The notes beneath the pieces are model-generated. The model was not told the origin of the DNA. It saw nothing but the letters and a program-made list of their open reading frames with translations, and ran no database searches. Shown here piece after piece: positions 1 to 6,739 of a stretch of DNA of 22,930 bases (the stretch's first letter is position 1; the number at the start of each line of letters is the position of its first letter). The position numbers were made by a program, and so were the translations under genes. Origin of the DNA: CAMYLR01 sp039590215 (GTDB lineage: Bacteria; Gemmatimonadota; Gemmatimonadetes; JACCXV01; JAHWKZ01); the NCBI GenBank assembly GCA_039590215.1, contig JBDHFX010000064.1, forward strand, positions 1 through 22,930. The letters are read 5' to 3'.

Positions 1-162
1 CGACGTCATGGCGTTTCTCAGGTCGCTCTTGGCCGCCGCGTCAAACGCCTTCTCCTTGGTGCTGGCGAAGCGCGGGATCGCGATTGCGGCCAGAATGCCG
101 ATGATCACCACGACAATCAGCAGCTCGATTAGGGTGAAACCCTTTGTGTTCCGAATCTTCAT
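1..162 (-). CDS. pilA: Type IV pilin (PilA), 5' part only, cut by window edge
   Basis: The 54 visible codons encode a class III signal peptide and the start of a pilin: a short basic leader (MKIRNTKG), then F-T-L-I-E-L-L, in which prepilin peptidase cuts after Gly8 and N-methylates Phe9, with the family Glu at +5. A long hydrophobic helix follows (residues 9-31), then the amphipathic stretch F-A-S-T-K-E-K. Pilins polymerise into the pilus fibre, which the PilB, PilT and PilC products of this cluster extend and retract. The start is ATG at 162, with AAGGAG ten bases upstream. The short leader and the position directly after pilS-pilR favour the major pilin over a minor pseudopilin, but the C-terminal half lies outside the window, so that is inference. 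Confidence 0.9.
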   Translation of the reverse strand, partial: MKIRNTKGFTLIELLIVVVIIGILAAIAIPRFASTKEKAFDAAAKSDLRNAMTS

Positions 163-247
163 GTCTCTACAACTCCTTTGCCTACCGGCTCGTGTCAACT
201 CTCCAACGGTTCTGCACGCGTTGGTCTGCGGGGTCGTAGTCCCACTT

Positions 248-263
248 CGCAAGACGAGTGCCA
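248..263 (-). promoter_or_regulatory. Sigma-54 (-24/-12) promoter of pilA
   Basis: On the minus strand the element reads TGGCACT-CGTC-TTGCG, against the sigma-54 consensus TGGCACG-N4-TTGCW. The invariant GG and GC dinucleotides are ten bases apart. Transcription would begin near 236-238 and give a leader of about 75 bases before the pilin ATG at 162. The gene immediately upstream encodes PilR, an enhancer-binding activator that works only with sigma-54, so context and motif support each other. The rest of the 246-base gap between pilR and pilA should hold the PilR binding sites, but I could not pick them out with confidence. Confidence 0.8.
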
Positions 264-408
264 GACCGTGACCGAGCCTGCTAGATCAACCCGAAGTCAT
301 TGTTATTCATCAACTTACGGCAATAGTATGAGAGCGGAAAAGGGGTTCCACAACCGGTTTTTCGACCCACGTGGCGGTGCGGCTGTCTTGCAGATTGCGA
401 CCGATCGT

Positions 409-1839
409 TTACGACGCGATCTGGATCCCGTAACGGTCGATCTTGCGGTACAGCGTAGATGGGTCAATACCCAGTATCTCCGCCGCACGCGCTTTGTTCC
501 CTTCGGTTTTGACAAGCACCCACTGGATGTACGCCTGTTCGATCGTTTCCATCGTGGGTGTGGGAACGGGCGAGTCCGACACCAGTGGCTGTTCGGGCTT
601 CTCCCTGATTTTCTCAGGCAAGTCCGGAAGGTCGATCGTGCGGCCGGGCTGATCGCCGCTCCAACCGGCGAGCACGAGCAGTCGCTCGACGACGTTCTCG
701 AGCTCGCGCACGTTCCCGGGCCAGTCGTAGGCGCAAAGCGCCTCCCAGGAGCGTTTGGTGAAGATCTTGTCCTGAGAGCGGTTTCCACCAGGCAGCGAAT
801 CCGGGAACCCGGCGCGTGTCAGCACGTGATCGAGCAGGTCGGGTATGTCCTCCGGCCGCCCCCGCAGCGGTGGGATCGTGATCGGGATGACGTTTAGCCG
901 ATAGAAGAGGTCCTGACGGAATTCTTCGCGCTCGACCTCCTTTTCCAGGTCTTTGTTGGTGGCTGCCAAGATCCGCACGTCAACCGGGACCGCTTCGGTC
1001 GCCCCAACCGGTATGATCTCCCGTTCCTGAAGCACGCGCAGGAGCTTGACCTGAATCGCTGGGCTCGTATCAGCGATCTCGTCTAGAAACAGAGTTCCAC
1101 CAGCCGCTACTGTGAACAACCCTTCCTTGTCTCGGATCGCGCCCGTGAAGGAGCCCTTGACGTGGCCAAATAGTTCCGATTCCAACAATGACTCGGGAAG
1201 CGCTCCGCAGTTGATCGGCACGAAAGGCCCCTTGCCGCGACTCGAGTGATCGTGGATGTACCGCGCGAACAACTCCTTACCGGTGCCGCTCTCCCCCATC
1301 AGCAGCACGGTGCTCTCCGCGGGTGCGACTTGAGCGGCGACACCCAGCACCCGCAGGAAGGCGACGCTCTGACCCACCGGTTCGACCTCTCCATCATTCC
1401 CGGCCCGCCGGTGCAGCGCCTGATTCTCGCGTGATAGCTTGACGTTGCGCTCCTCCAGCGCGTGCATCTCGATCGCCTGGCGCGCGTTCAAAACCAACTC
1501 CTGGTTCTTGTACGGCTTCTTCAAGTACCGGAACGCGCCCTCGTTGCAAGCCTGCATGGCGAAATCCTCATCACCCTGGGCGGTGATCAAGATCACCTTG
1601 GCGAGCGGATCTTGAGATCGAGCCTGCTTGAGTACCGCGATGCCATCGCGCCCCGGCAGTCGGAGATCGGTCACCACGAGGTCGATAGGCCCGTTCTCTT
1701 CGAGCCATCCGACAGCCTCGTCACCGGTCCCGCTAGCAGTCACGTCAAAGCCGTTGCGTTCGAACAGCACCGAGAGCGCTTCGAGCACGCTTGGCTCGTC
1801 GTCGACCAGGAGCACGCGTGGGGAACTGGACTTCTTCAT
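409..1839 (-). CDS. pilR: Sigma-54-dependent response regulator PilR
   Basis: NtrC-family activator of 476 residues with three domains. The receiver (about 8-120) has the acidic pair D13/D14, phospho-acceptor D58 in VVTDL, T86 and K108. The AAA+ sigma-54 interaction domain (about 152-385) has Walker A GESGTGKE (182-189), the sigma-54-contacting loop as GSFTGA (229-234) and Walker B FLDEI (251-255). A Fis-type helix-turn-helix lies near 447-470 (NKARAAEILGIDPSTLYRK). GSFTGA in place of the commoner GAFTGA is, from memory, also found in Pseudomonas PilR. It lies 78 bases downstream of pilS and 246 bases upstream of pilA, the classical pilSR-pilA order. Phosphorylated PilR should activate the sigma-54 promoter of pilA. 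ATG at 1839 is preceded only by a weak GAAG. Confidence 0.93.
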   Translation of the reverse strand: MKKSSSPRVLLVDDEPSVLEALSVLFERNGFDVTASGTGDEAVGWLEENGPIDLVVTDLRLPGRDGIAVLKQARSQDPLAKVILITAQGDEDFAMQACNEGAFRYLKKPYKNQELVLNARQAIEMHALEERNVKLSRENQALHRRAGNDGEVEPVGQSVAFLRVLGVAAQVAPAESTVLLMGESGTGKELFARYIHDHSSRGKGPFVPINCGALPESLLESELFGHVKGSFTGAIRDKEGLFTVAAGGTLFLDEIADTSPAIQVKLLRVLQEREIIPVGATEAVPVDVRILAATNKDLEKEVEREEFRQDLFYRLNVIPITIPPLRGRPEDIPDLLDHVLTRAGFPDSLPGGNRSQDKIFTKRSWEALCAYDWPGNVRELENVVERLLVLAGWSGDQPGRTIDLPDLPEKIREKPEQPLVSDSPVPTPTMETIEQAYIQWVLVKTEGNKARAAEILGIDPSTLYRKIDRYGIQIAS

Positions 1840-1917
1840 CTTGCGCTTCGCCGTCTCATCGCGGGTTGTAAACGATTCGGGGGGTGCAACAATATACCGC
1901 GACCGAGCATTCAGTGC

Positions 1918-3633
1918 TTAAGAACTGCGAGGGAGCGCGACCCGAAACCTCGACCCACGGCCGGGTTCGCTATCGACCCACACCATTCCCCCGTGCAGCT
2001 CCACGATCCGGTGCACGATCGCCAGACCCATTCCGAAACCCGTCTGCCGGGTGGTAAAGAAGGGATCGAAAACACGATCCCGTACTTCGGGTTCGATGCC
2101 CGGGCCGTTGTCGCGAACCTCGAGCGCCACAAACGGGCCGGCGCCCTCCAGCTCCCGTAACATCGCGTCGCCGCCCACTCGCACTTCGATCTCCGGGCCA
2201 GCGACTCCGTCCACCGCTGCCCTGGCGTTGCTCAGTAGGTTGAGACACACCTGTTTGATGAGATTGTGGTCGCCATCGATCCGGTGGGGCGCCCCGGGAC
2301 GCATAAACACCGTTCGCGGACCGCCTTCTCCAGCCGCCATCCGATCCACCTCGATCGCATCCTCGACAACTGCGACGACATCGACCTGCTCGATTTTTCG
2401 AATCCTCACCCCAGAGAATTCTTTGAAATCATCGATCAAGGCCGTCAGTCGATCGGTCTCACGAATCGTAAGATTGATCAGCCGCGACTCATCCCTCGCG
2501 TCGCCACTGGTCCCGGCGCCCAGCAGCTCGACGGCCGACCGAATTGCGGCCAGTGGGTTTTGAAGCTCGTGCGCCAACCCGGCCGAGAGCTCGTTTAGCG
2601 CGCGCAGCCGATCCGCCTGCCGCGCCAGTTCCTCGAGGCGCCTCACGTTTTCTACATCTTTCACGATCGCCGCCGCTCCACGCCTTCCACCGCGTGGATC
2701 GTACAACACGGTCGTGGTCACGCCAACCGCTCGAGAATCGCCCTCCTCGTCGGTGAAGTCCAACTCCGTATACTCGACCTCGCGCTCCGAGCGCAGCGTG
2801 TCAAGCAGCAATCGATACAGGGTCGCCAGGCCGGGATGCTCCGTCCGCTCGGGCACCGTTCCACCCGGAGGAATTCCGGAGATCCCAAGTTGCTTCCGAG
2901 CGGTGGAGTTGATGAAATCGATCTCTTCGCGATCGTTGATCGACAAGACACCGCTCTCGATCGTATTCAGCAGGTTCTCGACATCAAACGGGGATCGGGC
3001 GAGCTGTCGCTCCAGCTCTATCAACCTCTCGCGCTGCGCCAGCATGCGTCGTCCGACGATTCCGCTCGCCACGCCGACGACCAGAAACACGATGACCGAC
3101 AGCGCGAGGCTCCACAGGATCGTCGTTACCTGTCCGGAGATGTTGGGTAGTGTAATCGTCCCCGATCCCGCCGCGAGCTGGGGGGCGATCTGCCAGTAAG
3201 CGGTGGCTAGATACACGATCACCACTGTGATGGAAGTCACCATCGCACCACGAAAACCGAGCAGCAAACCGGCGGCCGCGATGAGCAGGATGTAAAACAG
3301 CGCGAACTCACTCCCGACCCCACCGGTCAGAAGAACCGCAATGGTAGTCAGCAACAGATCGTGGATGATCTGCGCGCCCACGAAACGGGAACCGATCGCG
3401 TGACTCCTGCCGTAGATCCAGGACGCCAGCGTGAAGGCGGTTGGCACGCCGACGATGAGAAGGACGAGCGGGGTGGACGACGGCTCCGTGACGGTGGTCG
3501 TTCGCACGACCGTAGCCGCCACCGCTAGCGCGTAGGCTACCGCCAGCCGGGCTGCGTAGACGCCGGAGAGGAGGCTGCGCTCGTCGAGCGTGCGGAGGGA
3601 GCTTTGGAGCGTTCGGGCCATGGCTGTAAACAT
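1918..3633 (-). CDS. pilS: Membrane sensor histidine kinase PilS
   Basis: 571 residues. The first 195 hold about six hydrophobic segments (roughly 26-42, 55-72, 88-104, 108-126, 130-147, 170-193), the membrane module typical of PilS. A PAS-like linker (about 215-330; LLNTIESGVLSIND) follows, then the kinase core: H box AGLAHELQNP with phospho-acceptor H355, N box with N469, G1 DNGPGIE (508-514), F box FDPFF (522-526) and G2 GFGMGLAI (532-539). It should phosphorylate PilR, and in Pseudomonas PilS senses pilin levels in the inner membrane. The ATG at 3633 has GAAGG only three bases upstream; a second in-frame ATG at 3621 has no better site. It starts 52 bases after the DUF1501 gene ends, so it may be co-transcribed with the upstream module. 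Confidence 0.92.
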   Translation of the reverse strand: MFTAMARTLQSSLRTLDERSLLSGVYAARLAVAYALAVAATVVRTTTVTEPSSTPLVLLIVGVPTAFTLASWIYGRSHAIGSRFVGAQIIHDLLLTTIAVLLTGGVGSEFALFYILLIAAAGLLLGFRGAMVTSITVVIVYLATAYWQIAPQLAAGSGTITLPNISGQVTTILWSLALSVIVFLVVGVASGIVGRRMLAQRERLIELERQLARSPFDVENLLNTIESGVLSINDREEIDFINSTARKQLGISGIPPGGTVPERTEHPGLATLYRLLLDTLRSEREVEYTELDFTDEEGDSRAVGVTTTVLYDPRGGRRGAAAIVKDVENVRRLEELARQADRLRALNELSAGLAHELQNPLAAIRSAVELLGAGTSGDARDESRLINLTIRETDRLTALIDDFKEFSGVRIRKIEQVDVVAVVEDAIEVDRMAAGEGGPRTVFMRPGAPHRIDGDHNLIKQVCLNLLSNARAAVDGVAGPEIEVRVGGDAMLRELEGAGPFVALEVRDNGPGIEPEVRDRVFDPFFTTRQTGFGMGLAIVHRIVELHGGMVWVDSEPGRGSRFRVALPRSS

Positions 3634-3685
3634 GGCCCTTCAAGGTCTATGCCGACACCCCACCGACCGAGGGAAGCCTTCTGAG

Positions 3686-5041
3686 CTAGGCGATCACTCC
3701 CCGGAAGCGTCGTGTATCGATGGTGTAACCAGGGAAGACGCGATCCATGTTGTCGGCGCCGAGGTGACGGACGACGACCTCGCCGAAGACGTCGCGGAAG
3801 TCGGTCGTGATCGCCAGATCGCGCTGCTCGTAGAGCTGACCGGCGTCGAGTCCGGGCCACGCACCGAGCACGCTGCCCCCGGACACGGCCCCACCGAGAA
3901 CCAGCATGCAATTGCCGTGGCCGTGGTCGGTGCCGCCGCTACCGTTCTCGGCCACTGTGCGGCCAAACTCCGACATAGTGATCACCACCACGTCCTCCAT
4001 ACGGTCACCAAGGTCGCCGTACAGGGCAGTGAGACCGGCCGCAAGCTCGCGTAACCGATTCGCGAGCTGCCCTCTCGAACCACCCTGAGCCAAGTGGGTG
4101 TCCCAACCCCCGAGATCGGCGAACGCAACCTCGAGCCCGACATCGGCCTTGACGAGCTGAGCGATCTGTTCGAGCGAGCCACCAAACGGCGTTCTCGGAT
4201 ACACCACCCCGGCTCGAGGTACGTAACGCGTTGGATCGGCCTGCCGCAGGAGCTCAATCGCGTCAAAGGACTGATCTGCGGCACCGCTTACGATGTCTCC
4301 CGACGAGCTACGGTACAATTCTGAGAACGTCGTCTCGAGCGAGCGGTCCCGACCACGTGCCACCCCGAATCGCTGCAAGTCGGGGATAGCCAACGTCGGG
4401 TAGGTGCCGCGGAGCGACAGGGGCAGCTCGGGCGCGATTGCGATCCCTCGCAACAGGTCGCTCGCCAGGCCAGCCTGCCCGGCGGCGTGATCGGCAACGT
4501 GGGCGTTACCGCCGGCCAACGTGCGGCCATCGCATTCGGCGCACCGGTTCTCGGCAAGCAGTCGGTTCAACCACCCATCGCGCGTCGTCTTGACCCCTGG
4601 GGTGGCGGTCTCCATGAAATCCTGAGCTTCGAAGTGAGAGCGCGTTGGGTGCGGTGATCCACACGCGTGGATCACCGCCAGCTCGCCACGCTGCCAAAGC
4701 GGTAGGATCGGCTCAAGCGACGGATGGAACCCGAAGAAACCGTCTAGATCAAGCGCGCGCTCTTCCGCGCCGGTGCGGGGAGGGTCGATCGTGATCGACC
4801 GGCGTACGCGGTAATAAGCCTTCTCGCCAAACGGCACGACCATGCTGAGTCCATCCACGGCGCCACGTTGGAAGATGCAGATGATCGTTTTCTTGCGTAT
4901 GGCAGCCGCCGTGTCGGCCAGCAACGCTCGGGTGAGAAACTCGGGGGGCATCCCCAATGTCAGGAGCGCCAAGCCGCTGTATTGTGCGCATGCCGTTCCT
5001 CCTGCGGTGCTATCAGTGATATTGAAACTCGGGCGATCCAA
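3686..5041 (-). CDS. DUF1501 family secreted protein
   Basis: A full DUF1501 core is present: C-I-F-Q-R-G-A-V-D-G-L (near 55-65), GGWDTH (311-316), SEFGRT (357-362) and GTDHGHGN (370-377). The family has an alkaline phosphatase/sulfatase-like fold, is usually exported by Tat, and is typically encoded beside DUF1800 genes; the reaction is unknown. A CxxC pair (C167, C170) sits in a His/Gly-rich stretch. The N-terminus is problematic. The only in-frame ATG upstream of the core with room for a signal (5041) overlaps the DUF1800 gene by 29 bases and yields no RR Tat motif. The ideal start, ATG at 4991 with AGGAGG six bases upstream, is in another frame. The hydrophobic stretch YSGLALLTLG would fit a Tat signal whose RRxFL part was lost. 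Treat the 5' end as unresolved. Confidence 0.85.
   Translation of the reverse strand: MDRPSFNITDSTAGGTACAQYSGLALLTLGMPPEFLTRALLADTAAAIRKKTIICIFQRGAVDGLSMVVPFGEKAYYRVRRSITIDPPRTGAEERALDLDGFFGFHPSLEPILPLWQRGELAVIHACGSPHPTRSHFEAQDFMETATPGVKTTRDGWLNRLLAENRCAECDGRTLAGGNAHVADHAAGQAGLASDLLRGIAIAPELPLSLRGTYPTLAIPDLQRFGVARGRDRSLETTFSELYRSSSGDIVSGAADQSFDAIELLRQADPTRYVPRAGVVYPRTPFGGSLEQIAQLVKADVGLEVAFADLGGWDTHLAQGGSRGQLANRLRELAAGLTALYGDLGDRMEDVVVITMSEFGRTVAENGSGGTDHGHGNCMLVLGGAVSGGSVLGAWPGLDAGQLYEQRDLAITTDFRDVFGEVVVRHLGADNMDRVFPGYTIDTRRFRGVIA
4989..5003 (-). promoter_or_regulatory. Consensus ribosome binding site and ATG, out of frame with the DUF1501 core
   Basis: On the minus strand AGGAGG (5003-4998) is followed by six bases and ATG (4991-4989), ten bases after the DUF1800 stop codon (5015-5013). 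This is where the DUF1501 gene should begin, but the ATG leads into a frame that is one base off the DUF1501 reading frame and has no family similarity. The simplest reading is an indel between about 4988 and 4975. Confidence 0.6.
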
Positions 5042-6641
5042 GGACGAGGCCTACCGTCCGCATGTCACGCTCGCGAGCTGAGATCGCATTGGTCTCGAGA
5101 TCGGCCCGCACCACCGATTCGAGCTGCGCCGTGTTGACTCCCGGCAACAGCGCATCGAGCACGGCCGTCACCGGATCGATGGTAGTCGATGATCCGGGCA
5201 GGAGATTCAAATTGACGTTGTCGATTCGTCCGGCAGCCAACGCCAAGCCGAAGTTCAACCGCTGTAGCATGGCGCCGCTGCTCACCCACTCAGGATCGGT
5301 GTTGGGATAGCCGGTGGGAGCGGTTTCCAAGTACGGGACGTGACCGAGTTCACGCAGGGCGCCAAATAATCGACGCGAAGATCCAACATCAGCCGCGCTC
5401 ATCCGTAGCGCGCTGGCGATCAGCTCGAACGGCGACTTCACCTTGGCGCCGATGTTCTCGGCGACATAGAACTGCTCGGCAGTAAACAACGCCTGTGTAA
5501 CTGCGCGCAGGTCACCCTCGGTTTCGAGGTAGATACCGGCGATCTCGTCGACCAGACTAGCCGGGGCGCTGTCAGACACGAACGCCTCTACGAGCTTGGT
5601 CGCCAGGTGGTGGGCAGTCGACGGGTGAAGCGCCAGCATGTGCAAGACCTCCAACCCGTCTTCGATGCCTTGCCCAGACGGCAGAGTACGTCCCAGAACC
5701 GTCTTCTGACCCTGGTCGTGCATCTGTCGTCGGAACTTGAAAGCGACTCTATCCGGCAGACCGCCTCGACGCTGGCTCTGTTCGCGGCGCATGCCGCGCC
5801 CCCACTCCCTACCGTTATCGAGCGTCCAGCCGGTAAACGCGCGCGCCACCTCGACCACATCGTGCTGCGTATACCCACCATCCACACCGAGCGTGTGGAG
5901 CTCGAGGAGCTCACGTGCATAGTTCTCGTTCAACCCCAGCGTCCCACCCCGTCGCTCAACGAACCGAGCGGCCTGAGACTCTGGGCCTGCCGATCGCCAG
6001 TTGTCTAGGTAAACGAGCATCGCCGGGTGCGAAGCAGTGGCCGCCAGCATCTTCTCGAACTTGCCGAACACGTGGGGTCGGATTGAGTTGTTCTCATAGT
6101 CGGAGACCAGCCAACGGGTAGGACCCTTGCCCCAAAACACGTTGAAATGGTTGAACCAGAACTCGGTCATGATCGCTTCCAACTGCTGCTCCGAATACAC
6201 GGCCCGTTGGAGGCGCGCGCTGGCCAACTCGGCCAGGATCCGGCCGGGCGGCGAAGCCCCCATCTCGCGCATGAGCTGACGGCGTCGCTCGGGAGTCAGC
6301 GAGTCACCCTCGCCGAGTCGCTCTTGCAACACTCGCGGCGGCGGATACTCAGCCAACAGCTCCGTCGGGCTCATCGTTGCAGCGCCGTAGTTGCTGAGCC
6401 GGGTTTTGAACTCGATGTCGTCGATCTGCTCGGGGCGCATTTGCCAGTCGAGCCACCCCTCGACACCGAGCTCCATCACCTTCGATATGTCATTGGATCG
6501 GGGCCCGTAGGTGGCGCGCTGGAGGAGGTGAATGGCACGTGCCTCGGCGGTGCCACTTTGCGCTGCGGCGGGCCGATTACACGCTAGGATGGCAGCAGTA
6601 GCCACAAGCTGGACCACCGCTGCTCGATTTGTTTTCACCAT
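5013..6641 (-). CDS. DUF1800 family secreted protein
   Basis: 542 residues with the family hallmarks: L-L-Q-R-A-T-Y-G-P near the mature N-terminus (39-47), FWFNHFNVFW (161-170) and GLNENYARELLELHTLGVDGG (236-256) followed by YTQHDV. Function is unknown; members are usually exported and paired with a DUF1501 gene, which follows here. The signal peptide has a basic start, a hydrophobic core (about 8-20) and a probable signal peptidase I site at AAA27-Q28, so the mature protein would begin with Gln. A possible lipobox (ILAC21) offers an alternative. The start is ATG at 6641, with GGGAG seven bases upstream inside a strong hairpin. It ends in SPEFQYH, the usual family ending. Confidence 0.9.
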   Translation of the reverse strand: MVKTNRAAVVQLVATAAILACNRPAAAQSGTAEARAIHLLQRATYGPRSNDISKVMELGVEGWLDWQMRPEQIDDIEFKTRLSNYGAATMSPTELLAEYPPPRVLQERLGEGDSLTPERRRQLMREMGASPPGRILAELASARLQRAVYSEQQLEAIMTEFWFNHFNVFWGKGPTRWLVSDYENNSIRPHVFGKFEKMLAATASHPAMLVYLDNWRSAGPESQAARFVERRGGTLGLNENYARELLELHTLGVDGGYTQHDVVEVARAFTGWTLDNGREWGRGMRREQSQRRGGLPDRVAFKFRRQMHDQGQKTVLGRTLPSGQGIEDGLEVLHMLALHPSTAHHLATKLVEAFVSDSAPASLVDEIAGIYLETEGDLRAVTQALFTAEQFYVAENIGAKVKSPFELIASALRMSAADVGSSRRLFGALRELGHVPYLETAPTGYPNTDPEWVSSGAMLQRLNFGLALAAGRIDNVNLNLLPGSSTTIDPVTAVLDALLPGVNTAQLESVVRADLETNAISARERDMRTVGLVLGSPEFQYH

Positions 6642-6647
6642 TTCATG

Positions 6648-6691
6648 GCTCCCATCGGTTGTCCGGGTACTTGGACACCATCGATGGGAGC
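6648..6691 (-). promoter_or_regulatory. Hairpin sequestering the DUF1800 ribosome binding site
   Basis: On the minus strand the RNA would fold with GCTCCCATCG (6691-6682) against CGATGGGAGC (6657-6648), ten perfect pairs, then an inner helix TGTCC/GGACA (6677-6673 with 6664-6660) and an eight-base loop. The GGGAG Shine-Dalgarno (6653-6649) lies in the 3' arm and the DUF1800 ATG at 6641 is seven bases further on. No U-run follows on this strand, so an intrinsic terminator for the upstream M28 gene is less likely, though attenuation cannot be excluded. A smaller hairpin (ACCGG/CCGGT, 6699-6715) lies just upstream. Confidence 0.55.
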
Positions 6692-6739
6692 TTTGTTAAC
6701 CGGTGCGGAGCCGGTATACGCTTGGAACGCGCGGCTCTT

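Noticed and set aside
178..897. 239-codon plus-strand open frame over the pilA-pilR gap and pilR
   Set aside because: It is antisense to the well-supported pilR, has no recognisable domain and no ribosome binding site.
1462..2160. 232-codon plus-strand open frame across pilR and pilS
   Set aside because: Antisense shadow of two real genes in high-GC sequence; composition is Arg/His/Pro-rich noise.
4749..4991. Short protein starting at the ideal ribosome binding site upstream of DUF1501
   Set aside because: Its 80 codons are a frame shadow of the conserved DUF1501 core and resemble nothing; the start signal most likely belongs to DUF1501.
6648..6691. Intrinsic terminator of the M28 gene
   Set aside because: No U-run follows the stem on the minus strand; the T-rich side (CTTTGTT) is on the plus strand, where no gene reads into it. 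Masking of the ribosome binding site explains the position better.
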